Source: Defluviicoccus sp. bin129 (GTDB lineage Bacteria; Pseudomonadota; Alphaproteobacteria; MPNO01). From it: a DNA stretch of 64,000 nt. Shown here in pieces: positions 1-7,650 of the stretch. The notes under the pieces are model-generated. The model did not search any database, was not told where the DNA came from, and saw only the letters and a program-made list of their open reading frames with translations. The position numbers and the translations under genes are program-made. Location of the stretch: positions 1 to 64,000 of the forward strand of contig MPNO01000012.1 in the NCBI GenBank assembly GCA_002239065.1. The letters run 5' to 3'. Positions within the stretch are counted from its first letter, which is position 1, and each line of letters begins with the position of its first letter.

Positions 1-149
1 TCCCGTTCCACCAGCCCCTTCACGTAGCGTGCGATCGGCAGGCCGGCGCGGTCCGCCCTGGCGCGCACCTCCTCCCATTCGGCGTTCCTCGCCGAGATCG
101 AGAGGTGGTCGCTGCCCTTCCGTTTGCGAATCCGTCTCGGCCGCCTCAT
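1..149 (-). CDS. Partial ribbon-helix-helix / MobC-like small protein
   Basis: This is the 5' part of a gene that runs off the left edge of the window. The start ATG is at 149-147. The visible 49 residues begin with a basic run (MRRPRRIRKRKG). A segment of ribbon-helix-helix character follows: SISARNAEWEEVRARADRAG, then LPIARYVKGL. The pattern 'S-strand, helix, G-x-x-x-A/S-x-Y-V' is typical of plasmid mobilisation accessory proteins (MobC-like) and of RHH repressors. The start overlaps the stop of the upstream gene by four bases (ATGA), so the two are probably translationally coupled. The basic N-terminus fits DNA binding. Assignment to a relaxosome is inference, since no relaxase gene is visible. 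Confidence 0.55.
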   Translation of the reverse strand, partial: MRRPRRIRKRKGSDHLSISARNAEWEEVRARADRAGLPIARYVKGLVER

Positions 150-442
150 CCGCCCCGCTCCCGCACCGGCGGCCGGAGCGCTCCGGCGAGACCGGGCCCG
201 CCCTCCCCGAGCGCCGCCTTCACCGTCCGCAGATACCCCCGCACCTCGCGCAGCCCGTCCCGAAGCTCCACCTGCTCGCCGGGCGTCAGCACCACCGGAT
301 GCCGGCCGGGGTCGTCCGCCGCGACCAGATCGAGCACGTATTCCGAGATCGGCTTGCCCGCCGCCGCCGCCGCGTCGCGGACCGTCTTCCGCTCCGCCGC
401 GTTCAGGCTCAGACTGCGCGGGCGCTTCGGATCCTCGATCAC
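146..442 (-). CDS. Small ribbon-helix-helix / MobC-like protein
   Basis: This 98-residue protein is the middle member of three overlapping small genes. Residues 8-40 carry the signature also seen in its downstream neighbour: RSLSLNAAERKTVRDAAAAA, then a GKPISEYVLDLV turn and helix. The C-terminal half holds a short amphipathic segment (EQVELRDGLREVRGYLRTVK) that could form a coiled coil. The gene overlaps both neighbours by four bases (ATGA junctions at 439-442 and 146-149), a tight co-translated unit. Similar proteins act as DNA-binding accessory factors for plasmid mobilisation. An antitoxin or a simple repressor would look much the same at this length, so the role is uncertain. Confidence 0.5.
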   Translation of the reverse strand: MIEDPKRPRSLSLNAAERKTVRDAAAAAGKPISEYVLDLVAADDPGRHPVVLTPGEQVELRDGLREVRGYLRTVKAALGEGGPGLAGALRPPVRERGG

Positions 443-816
443 CCCTCAGCCCGCCCCCCGGGGTCCTCTCCCTCCAGGTCCCCGCCCAGCGCCTTCCACC
501 GGTTCGCCGCGCCGGGATCGGTCACGCCGCCCAGCGTGCGCTCGCGGTCGATCCACCCGTCCACCGCGTCGCAGGCGTCTTCCCATTCCCGGCCCGCACC
601 CGCCTCGCGCAGCCGTCTCTCCTCCAGCAGCGACAGCACCAGCAGCTCGCGCACCGCGCGCCGCAGCACCTCGGCCGGTATCGCGTCCGGCATCAGCGCG
701 CGATGCATCAGGTAGCGCGACCGGTCCATGCCGTGCTGCCGCGCCAGCTGCCCGGCCCGCTCCCACTCAGCATCGCTCGCCATCACCGCCCGCTGGCGGT
801 GCCCGTCCCCGTTCAT
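439..816 (-). CDS. Small ribbon-helix-helix-like protein, first gene of the three-gene unit
   Basis: An open frame extends to 948, but the ATG at 816 is preferred because a GGGGAGG ribosome-binding site lies about seven bases upstream and the protein then starts MNGDGHRQRA, giving 125 residues. Residues about 9-45 (RAVMASDAEWERAGQLARQH, GMDRSRYLMHRAL) repeat the strand-helix-turn-helix pattern of the next two genes. The remainder is helical and acidic (AVRELLVLSLLEERRLREAG) with a conserved-looking DACDAVDGWIDRERTLGG stretch. It is the promoter-proximal gene. Three related RHH-like proteins in one operon are unusual. I infer a DNA-binding or mobilisation role and do not recognise a specific family. 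Confidence 0.5.
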   Translation of the reverse strand: MNGDGHRQRAVMASDAEWERAGQLARQHGMDRSRYLMHRALMPDAIPAEVLRRAVRELLVLSLLEERRLREAGAGREWEDACDAVDGWIDRERTLGGVTDPGAANRWKALGGDLEGEDPGGRAEG

Positions 817-1102
817 CGCAGGCCTCCCCGCAACGGTCCCTGAACCGGTCGACACAAGGTCGTCAAACGGGAATAATAGATCAGAGAATTCCGATGGTTT
901 CCAGACGAATCCAACTTCATCAAACCTGGTGCAGTTCCCTGAACGCAATCAAATGCCCACATAAGAAACACATAAGGGAGAAATTGCGCCTCTTTGGAAT
1001 GGACTTGCAGGATCCAAAAAAGTACGCTATATTAATAATCTAACCGGGAGAGACAACGATCCTGATCGAGCTCGTTAGCACTGAATGAGCATTCTAGTTC
1101 GG
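817..1102. other. AT-rich non-coding gap, compositional boundary
   Basis: About 290 bases separate the RHH operon from the Rieske oxygenase gene, both on the minus strand. The part around 880-1060 is visibly AT-richer than anything nearby (for example the TATATTAATAATC run near 1030). It should hold the promoter of the RHH operon, but I could not pick a convincing -35/-10 pair. I see no integrase attachment repeat or tRNA end. The stretch probably marks the edge between an accessory segment and the catabolic genes to the right. Confidence 0.4.
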
Positions 1103-2164
1103 TCACACCGGAGAGAGCACCCCGCCCCCCGCGGCATCGGAAGCCCGTCCCGCCTGGAGCCGTTCGCAGATGTCCCGATCCTCGAGATGCACGTCGCGCC
1201 AGAGCCTTGCGAGGCGCTCCGCGAGGTCGGGCGCTGCCGGGTCGGGGCCGAGACTGTAGATCCCGCGGCGCTGGAGCGTGCGGTCCGGCGCCAGCGGGAT
1301 ATCGAGATGCACGCCGACCTGGTCGGGGAGGTAGAGTCCGAACACGAAGTTCGGGAACAGGGTGAGATAGCGTGAGTCCGCCGACAGCGTGTCTTCCCGT
1401 TTCGCTGCGCGGGAGACGTCCACGGCGCATCCGAGGCAGCCCGGATCGTTCACCGTGTAGTGGTCGGCGAGCGGCTGCTCGGTGGTCGTCGGATGCACGA
1501 ACTGGACATGGTAGGGCTCGATGAAGTTCTCGATCAGCAGCTTCCAGTTCGCGGCGATCTCTCCCAGGTCGATGGTGACCAGATGGCGGAGCCCGGTGAG
1601 GTCGACCCCGTCGAGCCGCTTGACCAGCGGGGCGACGAAATCCTCGAACGGCGGTGCGGTACCGCTCAGGTTGACGAAGACCCAGTCGTGCCAGGTCGCC
1701 GATCTCGCGGGGACCAGCCCGTGCTCCTCACGGTCGAACCCGGCGGGGGCGGCGCGCAATTCGCGCCCCCCGAAATAGGGCGCGAGCTGGAGCGCGCCGT
1801 CGAGGCCGTAGGTCCAGGAGTGGTAGGGGCAGACGATCCGCGATCCCAGATTGCCGGTCTCCTCGACTAGCTTGAGGCAGCGGTGCCGACACACATTGTG
1901 AAACGCGCGAATCCGGTTCCCGGTATCGCGCAGGAGGAGCACCGGCTTGCCGGCGACGGTGACGGGGACCACGTCGCCGGGCCGGGCGAGGTCGTGCGCG
2001 AAGCCCGCGAACACCCAGGATTCGGCGAACAGGCGCTGGTTCTCCAGCGCGAAGAACGCCTCGCTCGTATAGACCGCGGCGGGCAGCCCCCGCGCCACCG
2101 GTCCCGGGGCCTCGAAAGCCGCGAGTGCTTCCGTCCCCAGGATCGATTGTAGAGATAGGCTCAT
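1103..2164 (-). CDS. Rieske-type aromatic-ring-hydroxylating / amine oxygenase alpha subunit
   Basis: This 353-residue protein is a Rieske non-heme iron oxygenase. The Rieske [2Fe-2S] ligands are C92-x-H94 and C112-x2-H115 (CRHRC and CPYHSW). The catalytic domain has NWKLLIENFIEPYH and QFVHP, giving H219 and H224 of the iron site. An Asp in LEDRDICERL near the C-terminus probably completes the facial triad. The arrangement resembles the CntA/GbcA quaternary-amine and related oxygenases as well as ring dioxygenases; no reductase gene is adjacent. It lies 27 bases downstream of the AsnC-type regulator in the same direction, so the two are probably co-transcribed. The divergent glutamine-synthetase-like gene suggests an amine-derived substrate, which is inference. 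Confidence 0.85.
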   Translation of the reverse strand: MSLSLQSILGTEALAAFEAPGPVARGLPAAVYTSEAFFALENQRLFAESWVFAGFAHDLARPGDVVPVTVAGKPVLLLRDTGNRIRAFHNVCRHRCLKLVEETGNLGSRIVCPYHSWTYGLDGALQLAPYFGGRELRAAPAGFDREEHGLVPARSATWHDWVFVNLSGTAPPFEDFVAPLVKRLDGVDLTGLRHLVTIDLGEIAANWKLLIENFIEPYHVQFVHPTTTEQPLADHYTVNDPGCLGCAVDVSRAAKREDTLSADSRYLTLFPNFVFGLYLPDQVGVHLDIPLAPDRTLQRRGIYSLGPDPAAPDLAERLARLWRDVHLEDRDICERLQAGRASDAAGGGVLSPV

Positions 2165-2191
2165 CGCGGTCTCCCGAGAGCGCCGGGCGGA

Positions 2192-2740
2192 TCAGGGCAC
2201 GTGGTGCTTGAGCAGGAACTGGTTCTTGAACATGCCGATGCGGTTCATGACCTCGACATGCGCGATGTCGGGCTGTCCGTGTATGTGCTCGTGGAGGAAG
2301 ACCGCCAGCTGGGCCTCCTCGTCGCACACGATTTCGACGAGCAGGTCGAACCGGCCGCTCACCCACATGACGTAGACCACCGAAGGGTGGGGATCGAGCC
2401 GCTGCGCGACCGCGGCCGGGGTGACGCCGGGCGCGGTCTTGATGCCGAGCATGGCGTCCGTCTCGTAGTCGACGGCGACAGGGTCCACCACGGCCACGAT
2501 GCGCAGCATGCCCGCCTCGCGCATCCGGGCGACCCGGTTGCGGACCGTTCCACCCGATACGCCGAGCTGCTGTCCGATGATGTCGTAGGCCGCCCGCCCG
2601 TCTTCCCGGAGCAGGCGGATGATCTTCTGGTTGAGGTCGTCGAACGGAGAGGACAACGGCGAGACCGGGTCGGCGGGGTCGTCGCCCTGGCCGGCCACCG
2701 CGTGCAAGGCATGCCCGCTATTGTCATTTTCGCTATTCAT
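2192..2740 (-). CDS. AsnC/Lrp-family transcriptional regulator
   Basis: The protein has 182 residues. After a variable N-terminal extension, residues about 33-85 form the AsnC winged HTH (LNQKIIRLLREDGRAAYDII, then GVSGGTVRNRVARM). The RAM ligand-binding domain follows, with the typical YVMWVSGRFDLLVEI segment. Members of this family bind small amino-acid-like effectors and usually control divergent neighbours. The gene sits between the Rieske oxygenase, probably co-transcribed with it, and the divergent glutamine-synthetase-like gene. The AT-rich 123-base gap beyond its start is the obvious operator region. It is most likely the local regulator of the amine locus; the effector is unknown. 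Confidence 0.9.
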   Translation of the reverse strand: MNSENDNSGHALHAVAGQGDDPADPVSPLSSPFDDLNQKIIRLLREDGRAAYDIIGQQLGVSGGTVRNRVARMREAGMLRIVAVVDPVAVDYETDAMLGIKTAPGVTPAAVAQRLDPHPSVVYVMWVSGRFDLLVEIVCDEEAQLAVFLHEHIHGQPDIAHVEVMNRIGMFKNQFLLKHHVP

Positions 2741-2863
2741 GGCGTATGGTCTGCGGATTCCAAAATTAAAGTCAAGTTATATTTCTTATAATTCAATTTT
2801 GACGCCTAATCTTGACGATTTTATAACTCGGATCGAACGTGATCGAGAGAGGGGAACCACTCG
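2741..2863 (+). promoter_or_regulatory. Divergent promoter/operator region of the AsnC - GS locus
   Basis: An AT-rich gap between two divergent genes. On the plus strand there is a good sigma-70-like pair: TTGACG at 2799-2804 and TATAAC at 2822-2827, with a 17-base spacer, about 35 bases before the GS-like start. Upstream, GTCAA (2771-2775) and TTGAC (2799-2803) form widely spaced inverted arms around an A/T-rich core. That would suit an Lrp/AsnC-type operator overlapping the -35 box. The ribosome-binding site for the GS-like gene is the GAGAGGGGA run before 2864. The operator call is inference from position and composition. Confidence 0.5.
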
Positions 2864-4282
2864 ATGAACGAAACTCCGTCGACCATGGCCGAGGCGCTCC
2901 CCGACCGGGAGCGGGTCCGCGAAGAGCACGCGAAGCTCGCCGAAGCGGGCGTCCGCTACGTCTTCTCCTGCTGGATCGACATGCACGGCCTGCCCAAGAC
3001 CAAGCCGGTGCCGATCGTCGAGTTCGAGGAGCTTTGCATGGGTAAGGGTCCGCAATTCGCCGTGCACTCGGTCTCGTTCGTGCCCGAGCTCGGCGCGGCC
3101 GACCCCGACCAGATCCCGATCCCCGATCTCGACTCGCTGATCGTCTGCCCCTGGGATCGCAGCTGCGCGTGGATGTTCGCCGATCTGTGGTGGGAGGACG
3201 CGCCCTACAACCTCTGCCCCCGCCAGACGCTCAAGCGCGCGGTGCGCGACACCGCGGCCAGCGGGTTCATGGGGTTCGCGGGCATCGAGCCGGAATTCAT
3301 CGTCATGCGCTGGCGCGACGGCCAGCCGGTCAAGGCGTTCGACGACGACCCGCTACCGGGCGAGGGCGTGCGGCCGCGGCGCCAGGCGTTCGGCTACGAC
3401 ATCGAGTACACCATCGATTCCATGGGCTTCCTCGGCGCGGTCATCGACATCCTCGAGGAGCTCGGCTGGGGGCTGAAGGATGTGGTCTGCGAAGGCAGCT
3501 ACTCGCAGATCGAGCTCGATTTCGGATACACCGATCTCGTGGGAATGGCCGACCGGCTGGTGTTCCTGCGCGTGCTGTTGAAGGAGGTCGCCAAGCAGCA
3601 GGGCCTGTTCGTCACCTACATGCCCAAGCCCAGCACCGGCGACTGGCGGTCGGGCGCGCATATCAACTACTCGATGCGGCGGGTCGCCGATCCGGAGGTG
3701 AACATCCTCGAGGACGCCGGCGGCGGCTGGGCGCCCGCCGCCTACCATGCGGTCGGCGGGCTGTTGCGCCACGGCGCGGCGCTGACCGCGATCACCGCCT
3801 CGACGGTCAACTCCTATAACGGGCTCGTGGCCCGCGTCCCCGGCTTCGAGGGCGGCGTATACACCTGGGCCCCGACCCACATGACCTACGGCAACAACAA
3901 CCGCTCGGCCATGCTGCGCCTGCCGCAGAACCGGTTCTGCATCGAGAACCGGGCGTCGGATCTGTGCATGAATCCGTATCTGGCGCTGGCGATGACCACC
4001 GCTGCCGCGGTCGACGGCGTGACCCAGGGGACCGACCCCGGGCCGCCGCTGAACAAGGACCTCTATTTGCTCACGGACGACGAAATCATCGCCCATGGCG
4101 GGCGGCGCCTGCCGCGGAACCTGCTGGAGGCGACCGAGGAGCTCAACCAGGACCCGCTGGCCGCCGAAGTGCTCGGCCCGGCGCTTCTCAAGTCCTGGTC
4201 GGAGTACAAGTTCGACGAGTGGGAGCGCTACCACCAGGCGGTGACCGACTGGGAGGTGCAGGAATATCTGCGGCTCTACTGA
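2864..4282 (+). CDS. Glutamine-synthetase-like gamma-glutamyl-amine ligase (GlnT / type III-like)
   Basis: A 472-residue GS-superfamily enzyme. Recognisable catalytic elements are GIEPEFIV (E142, E144), CEGSYSQIELDF, GAHINYSM, NSYNGLVARVPG, and NNNRSAMLRLP followed by RFCIENRASDLCMNPYLALA. The N-terminal region (YVFSCWIDMHGLPKTKPVPI) matches the GlnT/'type III glutamate-ammonia ligase' group rather than housekeeping GlnA. In that group several members ligate glutamate to amines, for example methylamine or aniline. The gene opens a two-gene plus-strand unit with an alpha/beta hydrolase 12 bases downstream, divergent from a Rieske oxygenase. This context argues for gamma-glutamylation of an amine before oxidation, but ammonia assimilation cannot be excluded from sequence. 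Confidence 0.8.
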   Translation: MNETPSTMAEALPDRERVREEHAKLAEAGVRYVFSCWIDMHGLPKTKPVPIVEFEELCMGKGPQFAVHSVSFVPELGAADPDQIPIPDLDSLIVCPWDRSCAWMFADLWWEDAPYNLCPRQTLKRAVRDTAASGFMGFAGIEPEFIVMRWRDGQPVKAFDDDPLPGEGVRPRRQAFGYDIEYTIDSMGFLGAVIDILEELGWGLKDVVCEGSYSQIELDFGYTDLVGMADRLVFLRVLLKEVAKQQGLFVTYMPKPSTGDWRSGAHINYSMRRVADPEVNILEDAGGGWAPAAYHAVGGLLRHGAALTAITASTVNSYNGLVARVPGFEGGVYTWAPTHMTYGNNNRSAMLRLPQNRFCIENRASDLCMNPYLALAMTTAAAVDGVTQGTDPGPPLNKDLYLLTDDEIIAHGGRRLPRNLLEATEELNQDPLAAEVLGPALLKSWSEYKFDEWERYHQAVTDWEVQEYLRLY

Positions 4283-4294
4283 GGGTCGCGCGAG

Positions 4295-5311
4295 ATGTCC
4301 CGGGACTACGAGGTCTTCGAGCTCGGCGCGGTGACGTTGCAGTCGGGCGTCACGCTGCCCGATGCGCGGCTCGCCTACAAGACCTACGGCAGGCTCAACG
4401 CGCGCGGCGACAACGCGATCGTCATGCCCACCTTCTATACCGGCACGCATGTCCGCAACGAGGGCTACTTGCGGCGGGTGCCGGCGCTCGACGCCTCGCG
4501 CTACTTCATCGTCTCGATCGACATGTTCGGCAACGGCCTCTCCTCGTCGCCGAGCAACGCAGCGCCGCCCTTCGACGGACCTCGCTTCCCCGCCGTCACC
4601 CTGTACGACAACGTGGCCTGCCAGCACCGGCTGCTCACCGAGACGCTCGGCGTGACCCGCGTGGCCCTCGCGCTCGGCTGGTCCATGGCCGGGTGCCAGG
4701 CGTATCAGTGGGGCGCGCAGTTTCCCGACATGGTCCGCGCCATCCTGCCGTTCTGCGCCTCGGCGCGCACGTCCGCGCATAACAGCGTGTTCCTCGAAGG
4801 ACCCAAGGCGGCGCTCCTGGCCGACAAGGCGTTCGCGGACGGCGACTACGCCGCGCCGCCCGAGGCGGGCTTGAGGGCCTTCGGCCGGGTCTATGCGGGG
4901 TGGGCGTATTCGCAGGCCTTCTATCGCGAACGGCTCCACCGCGAGCTCGGATTCGAGACCTGGGAGGCGTTGCTGCTCGACTGGGAGCAGGACCACCTCG
5001 GCTGGGACGCGAACGACCTGCTGGCCAAGATCCGGACCTGGCAGCACGGCGACATCAGCGCCAATGCGCTTTACCGGGGAAACTTCGAGCGCGCGCTCGG
5101 CGCGATTCGCGCCCGTGCGATCCTCGTCCCCTGCACGACGGATCTCTACTTCCGGCCCGAAGACAACGCCGTCGAGGCCCGGCATATGCCGAACGCCGAG
5201 CTTCGTCCCTACGACTCGCCCTGGGGCCATTGCGTTGCGTCCCCAAGCCGAAAGTGCGGCGATTTCATGCGGTTTCTGGACGCCTGCGCTTCGGAGCTGT
5301 TGGCCGGCTAG
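4295..5311 (+). CDS. Alpha/beta hydrolase, homoserine O-acetyltransferase-like
   Basis: The protein has 338 residues with the MetX-like fold layout. It starts with a 'LQSGVTLPDARLAYKTYG' segment, followed by the nucleophile elbow GWSMAG (Ser130), a late Asp in TTDLYFRPEDN and the catalytic His in PWGHC. Family members include acyltransferases and hydrolases that act on amides and esters. It follows the GS-like ligase after 12 bases and is surely co-transcribed. It could therefore release a gamma-glutamyl or acyl group in the same pathway. A true homoserine acetyltransferase role is unlikely given the context. Its stop codon overlaps the stop of the convergent acyl-CoA synthetase gene (CTAG, 5308-5311). 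Confidence 0.75.
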   Translation: MSRDYEVFELGAVTLQSGVTLPDARLAYKTYGRLNARGDNAIVMPTFYTGTHVRNEGYLRRVPALDASRYFIVSIDMFGNGLSSSPSNAAPPFDGPRFPAVTLYDNVACQHRLLTETLGVTRVALALGWSMAGCQAYQWGAQFPDMVRAILPFCASARTSAHNSVFLEGPKAALLADKAFADGDYAAPPEAGLRAFGRVYAGWAYSQAFYRERLHRELGFETWEALLLDWEQDHLGWDANDLLAKIRTWQHGDISANALYRGNFERALGAIRARAILVPCTTDLYFRPEDNAVEARHMPNAELRPYDSPWGHCVASPSRKCGDFMRFLDACASELLAG

Positions 5312-6870
5312 AGCTCTCGGCCCGCCATTTCCTTCAGCACCAGCTTGTCGATCTTTCCGGGCCCCTTCTTGGGCAGCGCATCGAGGATGTGGATGGATTT
5401 CGGCCGCTTGTACCTGGCCAGGTTCTCCTCGGCATGGCGCTGGAGGTCAACGACGCTCGCCGATGCGCCGGGTCGCAGGGCGACGAAGACGCACACCGCC
5501 TCGCCGAGAAAGTCGTCGGGCACGCCGACCGCGGCGGCTTCGGCGACCGCCGGATGGTCGGTCATCGCCTCGTCGACCTCGCGCGGGTAGACATTGTAGC
5601 CGCCGACCAGGATCAGCTCCTTCTTGCGGTCGACGAGGAACAGATACCCGTCCTCGTCCAGATAGCCGATGTCGCCGGTATAGAGCCACCCGTCGCGGAT
5701 CGCCTCGGCGGTTTCCTCCGGCCGGCCGCGATAGCCGATGGTGAACTGGGGGCCGCGCACCCGGATTTCGCCGCGCTCCCCGGTCGGCAGGACGCGGGTC
5801 CCGCTCTCCAGGTCGACGATCTCGACGTCGGTATCGGGCGGGCGGGGTCCGACGGACAGGCGTTTCCTCGGCCCGTGGGTCGGGTTGAGGCCGAGCGGCG
5901 CGCCCTCCGACATGCCCAAGCCTTCCAGTATCTCGTTGCCGGTGCGCGCCTTCCAGCGCTCCAGCAGGTCGGCCGGGCAGGGCGAGCCGCCGGCGAGGCT
6001 GTATCGGAGCGCGCCGAGATCGGCATCGGCCATCGCCTCCGACCCGAGCAGGCCGAGAAAGATCGCCGCCGGCCCGCCGGCGAACACGCTGACCCGGTGG
6101 CGCACTAGCTCGCCGATCACCAGGTCCGGCCGGTATCGCGGCACGATCACCGTGGTCGCCCGGATGAAGAGCGGGAAGACGATGGAGAAATGATGCCCCC
6201 AGATGTGGAACATCGGGGCGACGTTGAGGACGGTCTCCCGGTCGAAATCGAAGCGCCAGAGGGCGTGGGTCTGGCGGCAGAACGAGTCGTACGAGCTGTG
6301 CACGTGCTCGGCGCCCTTGGGCAGCCCGGTTGTCCCGCCGGTGAAGAACATGACGCAGCGGTCTTCGGGTCGCGGCCGTTCGGCGGGCAGCGCCAGGCCG
6401 TCATCCGCCGCCCAGCGCCAGACGTCGAGATCCGTCGCGCCGACGGCGAGGATATCCGGCCCCGTCCCGCCGCCGTCCAGCGCGGCCGTCCGGTCGGCGA
6501 GTTCCGGGGAGCAGGCGACCGCCGCCGGCGCGACATCGGCGATCAGCCGGGCGAGCTCGGGATCGGTATAGGCCGGGTTGAGCGGCGCGATCTGCAGGCG
6601 CGCGGCGTAGGCGCCCATCATCGTGACGGCGGTTTCGATGCCATTGCCCATGACCAGCGCGATTCGGGCACCCGGCGGGTAGTGCCCGGAGAAGTGCCGT
6701 GCCATGCCCGCGGCGGCGCGGCGATACTCGGCGAAAGTAAGCCGCCGATCCCCGCAGATCAGCGCGACGCGGTCCGGCCGCAGCTCGGCGGCGGCGTCCA
6801 GCGCATCCACGACGGTCGGGTAGCGCGGATCTCCGTCGACATAGCCGAAAGGCGGGCTGTCGGAGTTCAT
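5308..6870 (-). CDS. AMP-dependent acyl-CoA synthetase / ligase
   Basis: A 520-residue adenylate-forming enzyme with the full motif set. The P-loop is MFFTGGTTGLPKGAEH, the A5-like segment is EGLGMSEGAP, the A7 motif is YTGDIGYLDEDGYL, the hinge is DRKKELILVGGYNVYPREVD, and the C-terminal lysine motif is PKKGPGKIDK. It activates a carboxylic acid to its CoA thioester. It is the last gene of a minus-strand run that begins with DUF35 and thiolase-like genes and includes the Liv-type importer, separated from livF by about 70 bases. It may therefore activate the compound brought in by that importer. Chain length or aromatic specificity cannot be read from the sequence. Confidence 0.88.
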   Translation of the reverse strand: MNSDSPPFGYVDGDPRYPTVVDALDAAAELRPDRVALICGDRRLTFAEYRRAAAGMARHFSGHYPPGARIALVMGNGIETAVTMMGAYAARLQIAPLNPAYTDPELARLIADVAPAAVACSPELADRTAALDGGGTGPDILAVGATDLDVWRWAADDGLALPAERPRPEDRCVMFFTGGTTGLPKGAEHVHSSYDSFCRQTHALWRFDFDRETVLNVAPMFHIWGHHFSIVFPLFIRATTVIVPRYRPDLVIGELVRHRVSVFAGGPAAIFLGLLGSEAMADADLGALRYSLAGGSPCPADLLERWKARTGNEILEGLGMSEGAPLGLNPTHGPRKRLSVGPRPPDTDVEIVDLESGTRVLPTGERGEIRVRGPQFTIGYRGRPEETAEAIRDGWLYTGDIGYLDEDGYLFLVDRKKELILVGGYNVYPREVDEAMTDHPAVAEAAAVGVPDDFLGEAVCVFVALRPGASASVVDLQRHAEENLARYKRPKSIHILDALPKKGPGKIDKLVLKEMAGREL

Positions 6871-6942
6871 GGCCGCGATCTTACCGCCGGTTGCCTGTCC
6901 CGTGCGAAATTCCGCCCGGCATCCGTCAAGCGGGCAGGCGCG

Positions 6943-7650
6943 TCACAGGCCGAGATAAGCCTCGCGGACGCGATCGTCCCGCAGCAGCTCCTCGCCCCGC
7001 CCGCTCAGCACGATGCGGCCGTTCTCCAGCACGTAGGCGCGCGACGCCATCCTGAGCGACACGGCGACATTCTGTTCGACCAGGATGATCGGCGTACCCT
7101 CGGCATTGAGCCGTTCGACGATGCGAAACACCTCCTGGACGATCGCGGGCGCGAGGCCGAGCGACGGTTCGTCGAACATGATCAGTTCCGGCCGGCCGAG
7201 CAGGCAGCGGCCGATCGCCAGCATCTGCTGCTCGCCGCCGGACAGCGTACCCGCCGACTGTTCGGCGCGTTCCCGCAAAATCGGAAACAGGGAGAAGACC
7301 CGTTCCATGGTTTCCGCGCTGTCCCGCCTTCCCCTTTCGAGATAGGCGCCGACCTCGAGATTCTCGCGCACCGTCAGCCCGGCGAAGATCTGGCGGCCCT
7401 CGGCGACCTGGCCGATACCGAGGTTGCACACCCTGTGGCTCGGCCAGCCGGCGATGTCGACGCCCTTGTAGACGATCCTGCCGGAGCGAGGCCTTTCGAT
7501 GCCTGCGATCGTCCGGATCAGGGAGCTCTTGCCGGCGCCGTTCGACCCCACCACTGCGACGATATCGCCGGCGTCGACCTCAAGCGATACGTCGTCGAGC
7601 GCCTGGGCGTCGCCGTAGAACAGGTTGAGGGCGCTGACGCTCAGGATCAC
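6943..7650 (-). CDS. livF: Branched-chain amino-acid-type ABC transporter ATPase LivF
   Basis: This is the second ATPase of a Liv-type importer (about 235 residues). Walker A is GSNGAGKS, the signature is LSGGEQQ, and Walker B is LIMFDEPS. The GTG at 7650 is chosen because it overlaps the livG stop (GTGA) and gives the standard LivF N-terminus (ILSVSALNLFYGDAQAL). An ATG 24 bases upstream, inside livG, is the alternative. It acts at the cytoplasmic face with LivG to power the LivH/LivM channel. Context with CoA ligase and thiolase-like genes suggests that the cargo is a carboxylate or aromatic acid rather than leucine; this is inference. Confidence 0.9.
   Translation of the reverse strand: MILSVSALNLFYGDAQALDDVSLEVDAGDIVAVVGSNGAGKSSLIRTIAGIERPRSGRIVYKGVDIAGWPSHRVCNLGIGQVAEGRQIFAGLTVRENLEVGAYLERGRRDSAETMERVFSLFPILRERAEQSAGTLSGGEQQMLAIGRCLLGRPELIMFDEPSLGLAPAIVQEVFRIVERLNAEGTPIILVEQNVAVSLRMASRAYVLENGRIVLSGRGEELLRDDRVREAYLGL

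Noticed and set aside
3353-5230. Very long open frame antisense to the GS-like and hydrolase genes
   Set aside because: It has the Arg/Val/Asp/Gly-rich composition typical of antisense frames in GC-rich DNA, no domain that I recognise, and the sense strand encodes clear enzymes. The same applies to other long antisense frames, for example opposite the flavoprotein at 19.8-22.2 kb and opposite aprA.
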